A DNA stretch of 64,000 nt, taken from NCBI GenBank assembly GCA_040779345.1, contig JBFONU010000015.1:26642-90641 (forward strand), given 5' to 3'. Under the pieces are notes generated by a model. That model saw nothing but the letters and a program-made list of their open reading frames with translations, was not told the origin of the DNA and made no database searches. Both the position numbers and the translations under genes were made by a program. This document shows, in pieces, positions 44,609 to 53,871 of the stretch (positions are counted from its first letter, which is position 1; each line of letters begins with the position of its first letter). This DNA is from Thalassotalea_H sp040779345 (GTDB lineage: Bacteria; Pseudomonadota; Gammaproteobacteria; Enterobacterales; Alteromonadaceae).

Positions 44609-45327
44609 CTTAATAAAACATCTTTAATAAAGGGAATCGTGATCTTTCGCTGCTCCCTAATTGAAGCGTTATCCAGTTTATTAAGTGCCGTGGTTAAATC
44701 TTTCATGTCGCGCGATAAACGAGTTAATAGAAATTTTGCCACATCATGAGTTAACATTAGCCCACGCTGTTGGGCTCTGTATTGAATAGCGAGTAGCTTT
44801 TCATCATCAGAAAGTGGCTTCACCTGCTCAACAAAGCCCCATGATAATCGAGATCGGAGATCTGGCAAGGTTAACGCCAAATCATGAATGCTTTTATCAC
44901 CAGTGATAATTAATTTTTTATTCTGCTCAGCAACCCTATTATACAAGTCAAATACGGCTTGTTGCCAATCAGTTTCACCTGCAATATTTTGAATATCATC
45001 CAAACAAATTAAATCAATGTTTTCTAAACCATCTAGCACTTCTACAGATAGATTACGCAATTCAGAAAAAGATAAACACACAGACGTTTGATTATCCTCT
45101 TGTGCTTGTGCGCAACAAGCATGCAATAAGTGAGATTTACCTACCCCTTGAATACCAAATAGGTAAAAACCAGAAATAGGCGCTTTCTTATCATCTGTTT
45201 CTGTTACAGGGCGAATAAAATCTTTTAATAAATTACAAACAGCCTGGTTTATTTGACTTTGGTAACTATTAAATGTCTCATCGTCTGGAAGTTGAACCGA
45301 CAAGGTTAATTGTGCGTTTTTAATCAA
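44605..45327 (-). CDS. hda: DnaA regulatory inactivator Hda
   Basis: 240 residues, AAA+ protein that with the DNA clamp promotes ATP hydrolysis by DnaA and prevents re-initiation. QLTLSVQLPDDETF near the start is the clamp-binding part; the Walker A equivalent is GIQGVGKSHLLHA, Walker B-like LICLDDIQ, with LPDLRSRLSWGFV and KLTIPF-type ending (KITIPFIKDVLL). It starts with TTG (45327), overlapping the DUF2066 stop in TTGA. E. coli hda also uses a rare start codon, thought to keep it scarce. Confidence 0.93.
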   Translation of the reverse strand: MIKNAQLTLSVQLPDDETFNSYQSQINQAVCNLLKDFIRPVTETDDKKAPISGFYLFGIQGVGKSHLLHACCAQAQEDNQTSVCLSFSELRNLSVEVLDGLENIDLICLDDIQNIAGETDWQQAVFDLYNRVAEQNKKLIITGDKSIHDLALTLPDLRSRLSWGFVEQVKPLSDDEKLLAIQYRAQQRGLMLTHDVAKFLLTRLSRDMKDLTTALNKLDNASIREQRKITIPFIKDVLLS

Positions 45328-46460
45328 AATTTATTCCAATAAAAAATCGGCACTTTTTGATTCAAAGAGGGATCAAACAAATCCACTTTTTGTTTTAATG
45401 TATTGTTTAGCTTTAATGACGCCAGTAATGTTTGCTTAGAACCCAACAAGGTTAAGCTAAAGCGCCGTGTTTCCCCATCGGCACTAATTAATTTAACGGA
45501 TTGAACCGAAGATAACTTTTGTAAAAACTGACTAATTTCAACGTAACGTGACAGTGTATCGACATTCGCAACATCAATTTCATATTGATTACTTTCATTG
45601 GTTGTCAGGGCATATCGTTGATAAATATCATCGGTAATATCACTTAACGCTTCTTGTAACAAAGCACTTCTATCAAAACCTTGGTAACGTTTACTAAATT
45701 GTGGGGTAATATCTTGTGCAGCCAAATAGCTCCAATCTAGAGAAACGGCAGTTTGACACAATAATTCACAGCCATCCGCCGTATTAGTTAACTGCTCTGA
45801 CGATAATAACGTATTATCCGATATTCTTATGATAACAATCGCTTCAGCTAAATAGCGTTTAGAGGCATTAAATACTGGCTGAGCAAAACGCCCCCAGACA
45901 TCTGACGTATTGAGCTTATCAACATCGGTTAAATCCCATGTAGGTAAAACAATAGGTAAACCTCTTTCATTGGAAAAGTTATCAACCGTATCAACCAAAG
46001 GTGAATCGCTGCTATCATGCACCATTTGGCGAATAAAGCCTTCCTCATTAACCATCCACAAAACGACTTGGGGTCTTAAACTCCCCCAAATAGGTAAATT
46101 TGCATCAACGAATAACTGATTGATTTTTGCTTTATCAAAACTAGCCTTTAAAAACTGTTTATTATCAAAGCGTTCATAACGGTAATCTCTAACAAAGTTA
46201 TTATAACGAGTTAATTGAGCTTTTATTGATGCGTGTGAAAGGACACTTTGATCTCCACCAACTTTAATAAGAACCGAGCGTAACGCTTGCTTTAACGCTT
46301 TATTTCGATCAGTTCTTCCTTGTGATTCAATCACTACCTTTGCCACATACAGATCTTTAACTTCAACAGCATTCACAGGGAAGGATATACAATTGGAAAA
46401 AAAAACTGCTGTAAAAACAAGCCAATATCTAATCATTATCATTAAGGAATATTTCTTCAT
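45324..46460 (-). CDS. DUF2066 secreted protein
   Basis: 378 residues. A signal peptide (YWLVFTAVFFSNCISFPVNA, cleaved before VEVKDL) indicates the periplasm. Typical for DUF2066 are LYVAKVVIESQGRTDRNKALKQALRSVLIKVGGDQSVL and PQVVLWMVNEEGFIRQMV. No known role. It is always close to hda or purM in related genomes, as here, and is translationally coupled to hda. Its start could also be ATG 46442. Confidence 0.82.
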   Translation of the reverse strand: MKKYSLMIMIRYWLVFTAVFFSNCISFPVNAVEVKDLYVAKVVIESQGRTDRNKALKQALRSVLIKVGGDQSVLSHASIKAQLTRYNNFVRDYRYERFDNKQFLKASFDKAKINQLFVDANLPIWGSLRPQVVLWMVNEEGFIRQMVHDSSDSPLVDTVDNFSNERGLPIVLPTWDLTDVDKLNTSDVWGRFAQPVFNASKRYLAEAIVIIRISDNTLLSSEQLTNTADGCELLCQTAVSLDWSYLAAQDITPQFSKRYQGFDRSALLQEALSDITDDIYQRYALTTNESNQYEIDVANVDTLSRYVEISQFLQKLSSVQSVKLISADGETRRFSLTLLGSKQTLLASLKLNNTLKQKVDLFDPSLNQKVPIFYWNKF

Positions 46461-46528
46461 AAAATGAATATTATCATAACTTCGGGAATTTTAATCCTTG
46501 AAAAAAAATAATTTGTTATAAAGATTTT

Positions 46529-46568
46529 CAGCAAGCTTTTGCGCTGGTAGAATATGCGCTTTTATAAT
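46529..46568 (+). promoter_or_regulatory. purM promoter with PurR-like operator
   Basis: A consensus -10 TATAAT is at 46563-46568 and a -35-like TTGCGC at 46539-46544 (18-base spacer). Overlapping the -35 at 46529-46544 is CAGCAAGCTTTTGCGC, which matches the E. coli PurR consensus ANGCAANCGNTTNCNT at 8 of 11 fixed positions. E. coli purMN is PurR-repressed, so the same is likely here. Confidence 0.6.
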
Positions 46569-46629
46569 CACGCTAAAATAATTTTCAGTGGTTATTTTTT
46601 AATATTGGTAAAATAACGAGGTTTCCCCT

Positions 46630-47673
46630 GTGAGTGAAGAAAAACAGTCTTTAAGTTATAAAGATGCTGGTGTTGATATTGATGCTGGTAACGCCCTTGT
46701 TGAGAACATAAAAGGTGCCGTTAAGCGAACAACTCGCCCAGAAGTCATGGGAGGCATTGGAGGTTTTGGTGCGATCTGTCAATTACCTACCGGTTATAAA
46801 GAGCCTGTGCTTATCTCTGGTACAGACGGTGTCGGTACAAAATTACGTTTAGCAATCGATCTTAAAAAACATGACACGGTTGGTATTGACCTTGTTGCTA
46901 TGTGCGTAAATGATTTATTAGTACTTGGTGCTGAGCCTTTATATTTCTTAGATTATTACGCCACAGGAAAGCTTGATGTTGATGTCGCTTCAGACGTTGT
47001 TAAAGGAATAGCGGAAGGTTGTGTTCAATCTGGTTGTGCTTTAGTTGGTGGTGAAACAGCTGAAATGCCTGGAATGTATCATGCTGGCGATTACGATATT
47101 GCTGGGTTTTGTACCGGCGTTGCTGAAAAATCAGAATTAATTGATGGAACTAAAGTTGCTGCAGGCGACCAATTAATAGCATTAGGCTCTTCAGGTCCTC
47201 ATTCGAACGGCTTTTCATTGATCCGTAAAGTATTAGAAGTCAATAATACCGATACGGCTGAAATGTTAGGTGATAAGAGTATTGCAGACCATTTATTAGA
47301 ACCGACAAAGATATATGTAAAGTCAACATTAGCGATGCTTAAAGAAGTCAAAGCACATGCCTTGTCTCATATTACAGGTGGTGGATTTTGGGAAAATATT
47401 CCTCGCGTATTGCCTGAAAACGCTCAAGCCGTAATTAATGGTAACAGCTGGCAGTGGCCTGAAATATTCAACTGGTTACAAGAGAAAGGTAATATTACCA
47501 CCCACGAAATGTATCGAACATTTAACTGTGGTGTAGGTATGATCATTGTGGTTCCTGCTGAACATGTTGAACAAAGTATTAATCTTCTTAAAGCAAATGG
47601 TGAAAACGCTTGGCATATCGGTGCAATTGCCGAATTGCAAGAGGGTGCAGAGCAAGTTGTGATCAATTCATGA
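46630..47673 (+). CDS. purM: Phosphoribosylformylglycinamidine cyclo-ligase
   Basis: 347 residues; makes aminoimidazole ribonucleotide in purine synthesis, using ATP. The start is GTG. Recognisable are LSYKDAGVDIDAGNALV, ISGTDGVGTKLRLA, AMCVNDLLVLGAEPLYFLDYYA, ALVGGETAEMPGMY and the C-terminal HITGGGFWENIPR. It leads a two-gene operon with purN (20 bases apart). Confidence 0.98.
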   Translation: MSEEKQSLSYKDAGVDIDAGNALVENIKGAVKRTTRPEVMGGIGGFGAICQLPTGYKEPVLISGTDGVGTKLRLAIDLKKHDTVGIDLVAMCVNDLLVLGAEPLYFLDYYATGKLDVDVASDVVKGIAEGCVQSGCALVGGETAEMPGMYHAGDYDIAGFCTGVAEKSELIDGTKVAAGDQLIALGSSGPHSNGFSLIRKVLEVNNTDTAEMLGDKSIADHLLEPTKIYVKSTLAMLKEVKAHALSHITGGGFWENIPRVLPENAQAVINGNSWQWPEIFNWLQEKGNITTHEMYRTFNCGVGMIIVVPAEHVEQSINLLKANGENAWHIGAIAELQEGAEQVVINS

Positions 47674-47693
47674 TTTTACAAGGTTAATCATAA

Positions 47694-48335
47694 ATGACTC
47701 GTCGTATTGTGGTATTAATATCAGGCAGTGGTTCAAATTTGCAGGCAATTATTGATGCCTGCAAAGCTGAGGACTTCCCAGGTAACGTTGTTGGCGTAAT
47801 TTCAAATAAAGCGGATGTATATGGCTTAACAAGAGCACAAGAGGCTAACATCCCCAATCAAACACTTTCTCATAAAGGTTTTGAAGATAGAGAAAGTTAT
47901 GATCAGGCCTTAATAACAGCTATTGATCAATATAAACCTGATCTAGTAGTTCTTGCTGGATTTATGCGAATTTTAACTCCTGCATTTGTTCAACATTATT
48001 CAGGTAAATTATTGAACATTCATCCTTCTTTATTACCTAAATATCAAGGGCTAAATACTCACCAGCGTGCAATTGATGCCGGTGACACAGAACATGGTGT
48101 TAGCGTACATTTTGTTACAGAAGAACTCGATGGCGGTCCTGTTATCTTACAAGCAAAAGTGCCAATATTCCCTGAAGATACCGCTGAAGATTTAGCAAGT
48201 CGAATTCATGTGCAAGAGCATAAAATTTATCCGCTTGTCGTTAAGTGGTATTGCTCTAGTAGGTTAAATATGGATAATGAACAGGCATTCTTAGATAATA
48301 TTGAGCTACCTTTATCTGGCTATGCTAGTAACTAA
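47694..48335 (+). CDS. purN: Phosphoribosylglycinamide formyltransferase
   Basis: 213 residues; formyl transfer from 10-formyl-tetrahydrofolate to GAR. Substrate loop GSGSNLQAII at 11-20, active-site NIHPSLLPKYQGLNTH (catalytic Asn/His), and HFVTEELDGGPVI (catalytic Asp). Directly after purM, probably under the same PurR-like control. Confidence 0.98.
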   Translation: MTRRIVVLISGSGSNLQAIIDACKAEDFPGNVVGVISNKADVYGLTRAQEANIPNQTLSHKGFEDRESYDQALITAIDQYKPDLVVLAGFMRILTPAFVQHYSGKLLNIHPSLLPKYQGLNTHQRAIDAGDTEHGVSVHFVTEELDGGPVILQAKVPIFPEDTAEDLASRIHVQEHKIYPLVVKWYCSSRLNMDNEQAFLDNIELPLSGYASN

Positions 48336-48357
48336 CCATCTAATTTAAAGGTCTTTT

Positions 48358-49116
48358 ATGTCTGTAAAGCTTCGCTGTATTGTTATTTTCTTCTTTATAA
48401 ATGGTATGTTTAGTTTATCGAGTGAAGCTTATTCAACAGAAAACCAAAACAATAGTGACAAGCGAGAAAAAGTCATCCCCGCTTTTACAGCCAAATATGC
48501 ACTTTTACATAAATCGGACCAAGTAGGCGATGGAATAAGGACTTTATCATATGACGATAAAGGCCTTGCTCAATATAGCTATAATACTAAGATAAAATGG
48601 CTTATATTTTCTGATGAACGACAAGAAAAAACGACAGTTAGAATTGATAAAAACCGTATTATTCCAATTAGCTATGATTATCAAAGAACAGGTACAGGTA
48701 AAGATAAATCTTATAAGTGGCAATATGATACAGTCAACAACACGGCTACTAATATAATCTCGAAAAATACAATTGCGGTTGATTTTAGTCAAAATATTCA
48801 AACCCCGCTAAGTTATCATCTTCAGCAACGACTGGACTTAATTAACACACCTAAACAAGAGTTATTTAATTTCTCAATATTAAAGTCAAAAGGCTCTATT
48901 AAGGACTATACCTATCAATACGATGGTGAAGAAGAGTTATTATTACCCTACGGTGCAGTGAAGGCAATTCGTTTAAAAAGGGAGTCAAGCAATAAAACAA
49001 GAATAACCTATGCATGGTTCGCTCCTGAACTCGATTATTTACTGGTTAAACTTTATCAAACAAAGTCAGGTGCAGAGCAGTACGAAGCCTTACTAACCGA
49101 ACTAACAATACAATAA
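48358..49116 (+). CDS. DUF3108 secreted protein
   Basis: 252 residues with a signal peptide (to about residue 27), then a beta-rich body. The DUF3108 pattern appears in IPAFTAKYALLHKSDQVGDGIRTLSYDD and FLLK-like segments such as YAWFAPELDYLLVKLYQ. Family members are periplasmic and of unknown function, often next to purN as here (22 bases downstream of it). Confidence 0.82.
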   Translation: MSVKLRCIVIFFFINGMFSLSSEAYSTENQNNSDKREKVIPAFTAKYALLHKSDQVGDGIRTLSYDDKGLAQYSYNTKIKWLIFSDERQEKTTVRIDKNRIIPISYDYQRTGTGKDKSYKWQYDTVNNTATNIISKNTIAVDFSQNIQTPLSYHLQQRLDLINTPKQELFNFSILKSKGSIKDYTYQYDGEEELLLPYGAVKAIRLKRESSNKTRITYAWFAPELDYLLVKLYQTKSGAEQYEALLTELTIQ

Positions 49117-49186
49117 AGCTCAATTGACTTTTACTGCAATTTTCTGTATTTTCCGCCTTAACATTAGGCTATAAAAAGACACCATT

Positions 49187-49804
49187 GTGTTTACACTATT
49201 TAAGGCACTCGCACTCCCCTTTTTTCTGATATCAATTTTAACTTTCGGTGTTATCACCTTAATTAAAGTTGATATTTTTATTTTAAAAAACAATATGTCA
49301 GAATTGTCATTGACAGAGATTTTTCAACAAGTATTTTTGTTGTTCAGTGTCATCATTTTTTATTGGTCAGCAATTAAAGTTAAAAGCTCCCATACTTTAT
49401 TCATTTTAATCTCCGCGTTTTTTGGCTGTATGTTTCTGCGCGAACTCGATTATTACTTCGATAAAATTTCTCACGGATTTTGGCTTTACCCAACATTGGT
49501 ATTAGCCTTATCTGCTATTTTTTATAGCTTTAAAAATAGTGATAATATCGCTAGTTCAGCCTCAGCATTTAAAAATAAGCAAGCCTACTTCAATATCTTA
49601 ATTGGGCTTGTCATTATCATGGTATTTAGTCGTTTATTTGGCTCTGGCAGTTTATGGAAAGACGTCATGAATGATGATTATCAACACTTATATAAAACAA
49701 TTATGCAGGAAGGTTTAGAGCTTTTTGGTTATCTATTTTTATTTATCGGGTCTTGTTATCAATATTTAGATGTGAAGCGGTTTTTGCAAAAGGAACAGGC
49801 ATGA
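49187..49804 (+). CDS. Membrane protein, unknown
   Basis: 205 residues, not recognised; start GTG. About five to six membrane segments (about 4-28, 42-60, 67-83, 93-108, 130-150, 179-196) with short loops, and a motif RELDYYFDKISHGFWLYP that could be conserved. It overlaps the PAP2-like gene by 4 bases (ATGA), so the two are co-translated and their products may work together at the membrane. Confidence 0.65.
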   Translation: MFTLFKALALPFFLISILTFGVITLIKVDIFILKNNMSELSLTEIFQQVFLLFSVIIFYWSAIKVKSSHTLFILISAFFGCMFLRELDYYFDKISHGFWLYPTLVLALSAIFYSFKNSDNIASSASAFKNKQAYFNILIGLVIIMVFSRLFGSGSLWKDVMNDDYQHLYKTIMQEGLELFGYLFLFIGSCYQYLDVKRFLQKEQA

Positions 49805-50607
49805 CGCTAAAAAGCTTATTCCTATCCGTCTGTACTTTATTATTGCCTTTGACAACCTACGCCAATGGCAATAACACGCAAAGCTCAGAGAACATAAAAT
49901 ATATTGATGGCGTGATTGAAGATTATAGTCACTTCTATACATTAGATACTTTAGTTGATTTTTCTTTGGCATTCGGGCTAGGTGCTGCAATGGCTCATAG
50001 TGCTGTTGATGAAGAATTTCAGGGATGGTATCAAGATGATATTCGTTCATCGACTACCGACGACTTAGCTTCTGTAGCAAAGGTTTTTGGTGAAAAAACC
50101 CTCATGGTACCTGTAGCTGCAGCCTTAGTTAGTTTACCTTGGTATATGCCAGTAAAAAGTGATTCAAGCATTGTAAAATGGTCTAACAATATGATGCGAA
50201 CCTATACCCTTGGCTTACCTCTAATGCTTGTCGCACAAAAAGCAACGGGTGCATCACGACCAGACGAGCAAGCATATGGTTCAGAATGGCGACCAGGAAA
50301 TGATAAAAATGGGGTAAGCGGTCATTCTTTTGGCGGGGCAGTTCCTTTTTTGAATGCTGCTTTTATGTATAAAGAAAACTCGTGGCAACGTAACAGTTTA
50401 CTCTTTGTTTCTACCTTAACCGGTTGGTCAAGAGTCAACGATAATGACCACTACCTTTCTCAAGCTTTATTGGGCTGGTATTTAGCATATAAAACTACTC
50501 AAGCAATATTTGAAACAAATAATAAATATGAGAGTAAAAATGCATTACATGTTTACCCAGTAATGAACGAAAAAATTATTGGCTTACAACTAGCCTACCG
50601 TTGGTGA
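49801..50607 (+). CDS. PAP2-like phosphatase, atypical active site
   Basis: 268 residues from ATG 49801. Signal peptide (LFLSVCTLLLPLTTYANG). PAP2 motifs: KATGASRP (147-154) matches the first motif but with five rather than six residues before RP; VSGHSF (172-177) the second; SRVNDNDHYLSQ (210-221) the third, in which the last, normally Asp, residue is Gln. If truly lost the Asp would weaken the His that attacks the phosphate, so activity is uncertain. Family substrates are lipid phosphates such as undecaprenyl-PP. The long periplasmic N-terminal region is unusual. Confidence 0.8.
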   Translation: MTLKSLFLSVCTLLLPLTTYANGNNTQSSENIKYIDGVIEDYSHFYTLDTLVDFSLAFGLGAAMAHSAVDEEFQGWYQDDIRSSTTDDLASVAKVFGEKTLMVPVAAALVSLPWYMPVKSDSSIVKWSNNMMRTYTLGLPLMLVAQKATGASRPDEQAYGSEWRPGNDKNGVSGHSFGGAVPFLNAAFMYKENSWQRNSLLFVSTLTGWSRVNDNDHYLSQALLGWYLAYKTTQAIFETNNKYESKNALHVYPVMNEKIIGLQLAYRW

Positions 50608-50655
50608 TAACGGTTTTATCAACACAATAAATGCAGTCTAAGCTAGTACGATAAA

Positions 50656-51438
50656 TTAGACTAAATTAGACAGTATTGGTAATCCTTTTTTAAAGGCTTG
50701 CCACTGCCCTGTTAACATTTTTTGCCAGGTTTCATCATCAGTGAGTGGTTGTGTTGCGATGACAGTCACCACATCGTTTGCTGTGGTTTCTTTATGAAAA
50801 TCAACCACCATCTCAGCATCAATCAAACTCGCTTCACCAAAAGGTGCACGCCTTGTGATCCAGTGTAACTTTGTTGAGCAATAAGCGAATAAACAATCGC
50901 CATTTGACAGTATTAAATTAAACACGCCAAGTTTGTTTATTTGTTCACTTAAACCAGCAATGAACTGGTAGAGTATTGCATCGCTAGGCTCATGCTCAGC
51001 AAATTGCAGATGCAATTGATCTAATATCCAACAAAATGCATGTTCACTATCCGTGGTACCTATCGGTAAATGAAACTTAATCGGCAGCTCATTTTGGTAA
51101 CCTTTTAACTGGCCATTATGCGCATAGGTCCAATTTTTCCCCCACATTTGTCGCGTAAATGGATGAGTGTTTTCTAAACAAATCCCACCAGAATTCGCTT
51201 GTCGAATATGACAAATTACCGCTTCACTTTTAATAGGATATTCAGTGACCAATTTAGCAATAGGAGATTGGGCGCTTGGCAAAGGGTCTTTAAAACTACG
51301 ACAACCTTTTCCTTCATAGAAGGTAATTCCCCAACCATCTTTATGTGGTCCAGTATTACCGCCACGTTGCATTAATCCACTAAAGCTAAAACAAATATCT
51401 GTGGGTACATTGGCACTCATCGCTAACAGTTCACACAT
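50656..51438 (-). CDS. yafJ: Class II glutamine amidotransferase (YafJ-type)
   Basis: 260 residues. Cys2 is the N-terminal nucleophile (MCELLAMSANVPTD), followed by the family's GNTGPHKDGWGITFY, CHIRQANSGG and NTHPFTRQMWGKNWTYAHNGQL. It is a stand-alone Ntn amidotransferase; its acceptor is not known (some members modify peptidoglycan, others have unclear roles). It lies 11 bases downstream of a U32 protein gene. Confidence 0.9.
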   Translation of the reverse strand: MCELLAMSANVPTDICFSFSGLMQRGGNTGPHKDGWGITFYEGKGCRSFKDPLPSAQSPIAKLVTEYPIKSEAVICHIRQANSGGICLENTHPFTRQMWGKNWTYAHNGQLKGYQNELPIKFHLPIGTTDSEHAFCWILDQLHLQFAEHEPSDAILYQFIAGLSEQINKLGVFNLILSNGDCLFAYCSTKLHWITRRAPFGEASLIDAEMVVDFHKETTANDVVTVIATQPLTDDETWQKMLTGQWQAFKKGLPILSNLV

Positions 51439-51449
51439 GTAAATAACCT

Positions 51450-53732
51450 CTATAAGCCTGTGTGGTATTGAACATTGGTTGATTCAGGTACTATTTCATT
51501 CAGTGTTGTTTCTACGGCCAAATTACCGTTAAGTAGCTGCTCAAATTGGTTGATCAACAACGCTTTATCGGGAGACTGTTTATCGCCGGCACCGATATTT
51601 GTTAAATCAATCATAAAACCATCAAATAAACTCGAAAGTTCATGAATAATTTCCATATTTAAAAATTGATCTTGATTGTAAATACTCGGATAACCTGCTT
51701 TTTGTTTATCAATCGCAAAAGAAACCCCTTTTAAATTAGTGATGCTGGTGGATTTATCGCAAGACAACATACAGCCATTATCAATACGTGGCTTTTCACA
51801 GCCAACACTTTGTTGGAAAAAACACTGACGACTCGCCATTAAAAGAATGGGATGATAAATGCTATAAAATAATTTGAAATTTTCTGGTCGAGCGATATTT
51901 TTAATTTGCTTATGATTGATTTCATTAGAAATAAAAGCGCCAGCGCAGTCAAACGCTTCTTTCATTGCTAATAAAGCGTAGGAGTTAGTTGTATTCAAAA
52001 AAGGCCCTGCAATCCACTTAATGCCTAATTCATAAGCTCTATTTGCAATGCCCGTATTGTTAGTCACGATAAGTTTTGGATTAACTTGCTGTAAAATATT
52101 CAACGCGACATCATAATCTTTGCCAATTAATACCGATGGAAACCAAGGGATCAAACGAGGGTTATTTTTAAAAAAATCAACATACTTGGTACAACCCCGT
52201 TTATACGCATCAGGTAACTTAAAGTAGATATCAGCATCAGTTTGTGAAAGCAAATGAACATCAGCTTCATCACATATTAAAATGGCTAACTTGGCTGAGG
52301 CTTTTTCATCCGCACATTTTTCATGATGGTTTAACTGAGGTAATACAACGGGTGGATAAATGTCATGATCATCATTTAATAAAGTCGCCAATTGTTTTTT
52401 AAGTAGGGTTAGTTCTTTAAAAGGAATACTTACCCCTTCTGCAAACGCCTCGGTACTTATTGCTTGTAGATCAAATTGGGCATTGTGTAAGCTTTTAAAA
52501 CGTTTTTCTATCGCCGCTTTATCAATACTAAACTTATCACTTTTCGCCAATAAAGATTCTGATTTAACAACAAATGACTGCCGTTCAACAGAAAACTCTT
52601 CGATGTGAGCTACAATAGTTAAAGGTTGGTTAACCTCACCAGAAAAGCGCAAGGTTAATGGCAGTTTATCAATGTTTAGATGCTTAATTTTATCGAAAAC
52701 ATTTGCCTGCATTTGATTTTTTTCGTCGCTAAGCGTTTTTTCCACCTCGTGAATTTGAACAACTGAAATGGCGTTGCTGTTATTCGTTGCATGTTTTTCC
52801 ACCGCATGGTTTTTTGAGTGGTCGCGAGGATTATCAATAAACATGGATTGATTCAAATCCCCTCTTAAAAAAGCATTAGAAAAATCACGGTTGAACACTT
52901 TATATAATCGTTCACCATCTTCCAATAACTCACCCGTTTTTACAAAACCATCAATTTGTTTACGAAAGCTATCCACCACTGTATGTACATAGCTAGCACC
53001 TTTAATGCGCCCTTCAATTTTAAACGAATAAACACCTGCTTCGATGAGTGCGGGTAAATCAAAAAATGCAGAATTATCCTTAATGTTTAGCGGAAAGTTA
53101 TTGCCTGACGGGGTAGTTTCATATTCTTCACGACAAGCTTGACTGCATCGTCCTCTGTTGCCTGAGTTACCGACACTGGCTGATGTTGAATAACATAAAC
53201 CTGAAAAAGCCACACATAACGAGCCGTGAACAAAGACTTCTGTTAAGACATTTTGCTCATGTCCTACAGCTGCAATTGCTGTTATTTCACGCAGATTTAG
53301 CTCTCTTGATAAATTGACTCGTGATGCGCCTAACTTTTTTAAGAAAGGAATTTGGCCAACATTATGGGTTGTTAACTGTGTAGAGGCATGAATATCAAGA
53401 GTTGGGTAGTACTTTTGAAGCACATAACATAACCCGAGATCCTGAACTATCACGCCATCTAACGTGGTATTCACCAATTTATCTAATAATTTCGTTAGTG
53501 ATTTAAACTCTTGCTCTAAAATAACAATATTTAGCGTCAGAAAAATTTGGCATTGGTATTGATGTGCTAAACGAATGATCCCTACAAGTTGATCAAATGA
53601 AATATTAGCAGCACGATTTCGAGCATTAAAGGTATCTAAGCCACAATATACCGCATCGGCTCCCGCAATAATTGCCGCTTTAATCGAATCGACATCACCA
53701 CCTGGGGCTAATAATTCAATTTTATGATCCAT
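51450..53732 (-). CDS. rlhA: Large U32 protein, RlhA-like (23S rRNA hydroxylation family)
   Basis: 760 residues. N-terminal U32 barrel (LLAPGGDVDSIKAAIIAGADAVYCGLDTFNARNRA). Cys173, Cys180, Cys196 and Cys200 (HGSLCVAFSGLCYS, RCSQACRE) are candidate Fe-S ligands. E. coli RlhA, 653 residues, makes 5-hydroxycytidine at 23S rRNA C2501. This protein is about 110 residues longer; the C-terminal part has a second cysteine group (ASRQCFFQQSVGCEKPRIDNGCMLSC). RlhA is the best guess but other U32 enzymes (tRNA or ubiquinone hydroxylation) are possible. It is transcribed toward yafJ. Confidence 0.78.
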   Translation of the reverse strand: MDHKIELLAPGGDVDSIKAAIIAGADAVYCGLDTFNARNRAANISFDQLVGIIRLAHQYQCQIFLTLNIVILEQEFKSLTKLLDKLVNTTLDGVIVQDLGLCYVLQKYYPTLDIHASTQLTTHNVGQIPFLKKLGASRVNLSRELNLREITAIAAVGHEQNVLTEVFVHGSLCVAFSGLCYSTSASVGNSGNRGRCSQACREEYETTPSGNNFPLNIKDNSAFFDLPALIEAGVYSFKIEGRIKGASYVHTVVDSFRKQIDGFVKTGELLEDGERLYKVFNRDFSNAFLRGDLNQSMFIDNPRDHSKNHAVEKHATNNSNAISVVQIHEVEKTLSDEKNQMQANVFDKIKHLNIDKLPLTLRFSGEVNQPLTIVAHIEEFSVERQSFVVKSESLLAKSDKFSIDKAAIEKRFKSLHNAQFDLQAISTEAFAEGVSIPFKELTLLKKQLATLLNDDHDIYPPVVLPQLNHHEKCADEKASAKLAILICDEADVHLLSQTDADIYFKLPDAYKRGCTKYVDFFKNNPRLIPWFPSVLIGKDYDVALNILQQVNPKLIVTNNTGIANRAYELGIKWIAGPFLNTTNSYALLAMKEAFDCAGAFISNEINHKQIKNIARPENFKLFYSIYHPILLMASRQCFFQQSVGCEKPRIDNGCMLSCDKSTSITNLKGVSFAIDKQKAGYPSIYNQDQFLNMEIIHELSSLFDGFMIDLTNIGAGDKQSPDKALLINQFEQLLNGNLAVETTLNEIVPESTNVQYHTGL

Positions 53733-53871
53733 TTACTACAACTTTCTATTAATTAAATTTAAAGGAGGGATTTTACCTGTATATTTAGCAGATGAATATC
53801 GTTAAAGTAGTTAATTCCTAGTAAAGTAGTCAACTATTCTTATCTCACTTGAGTAAAATCACCAAACAACA

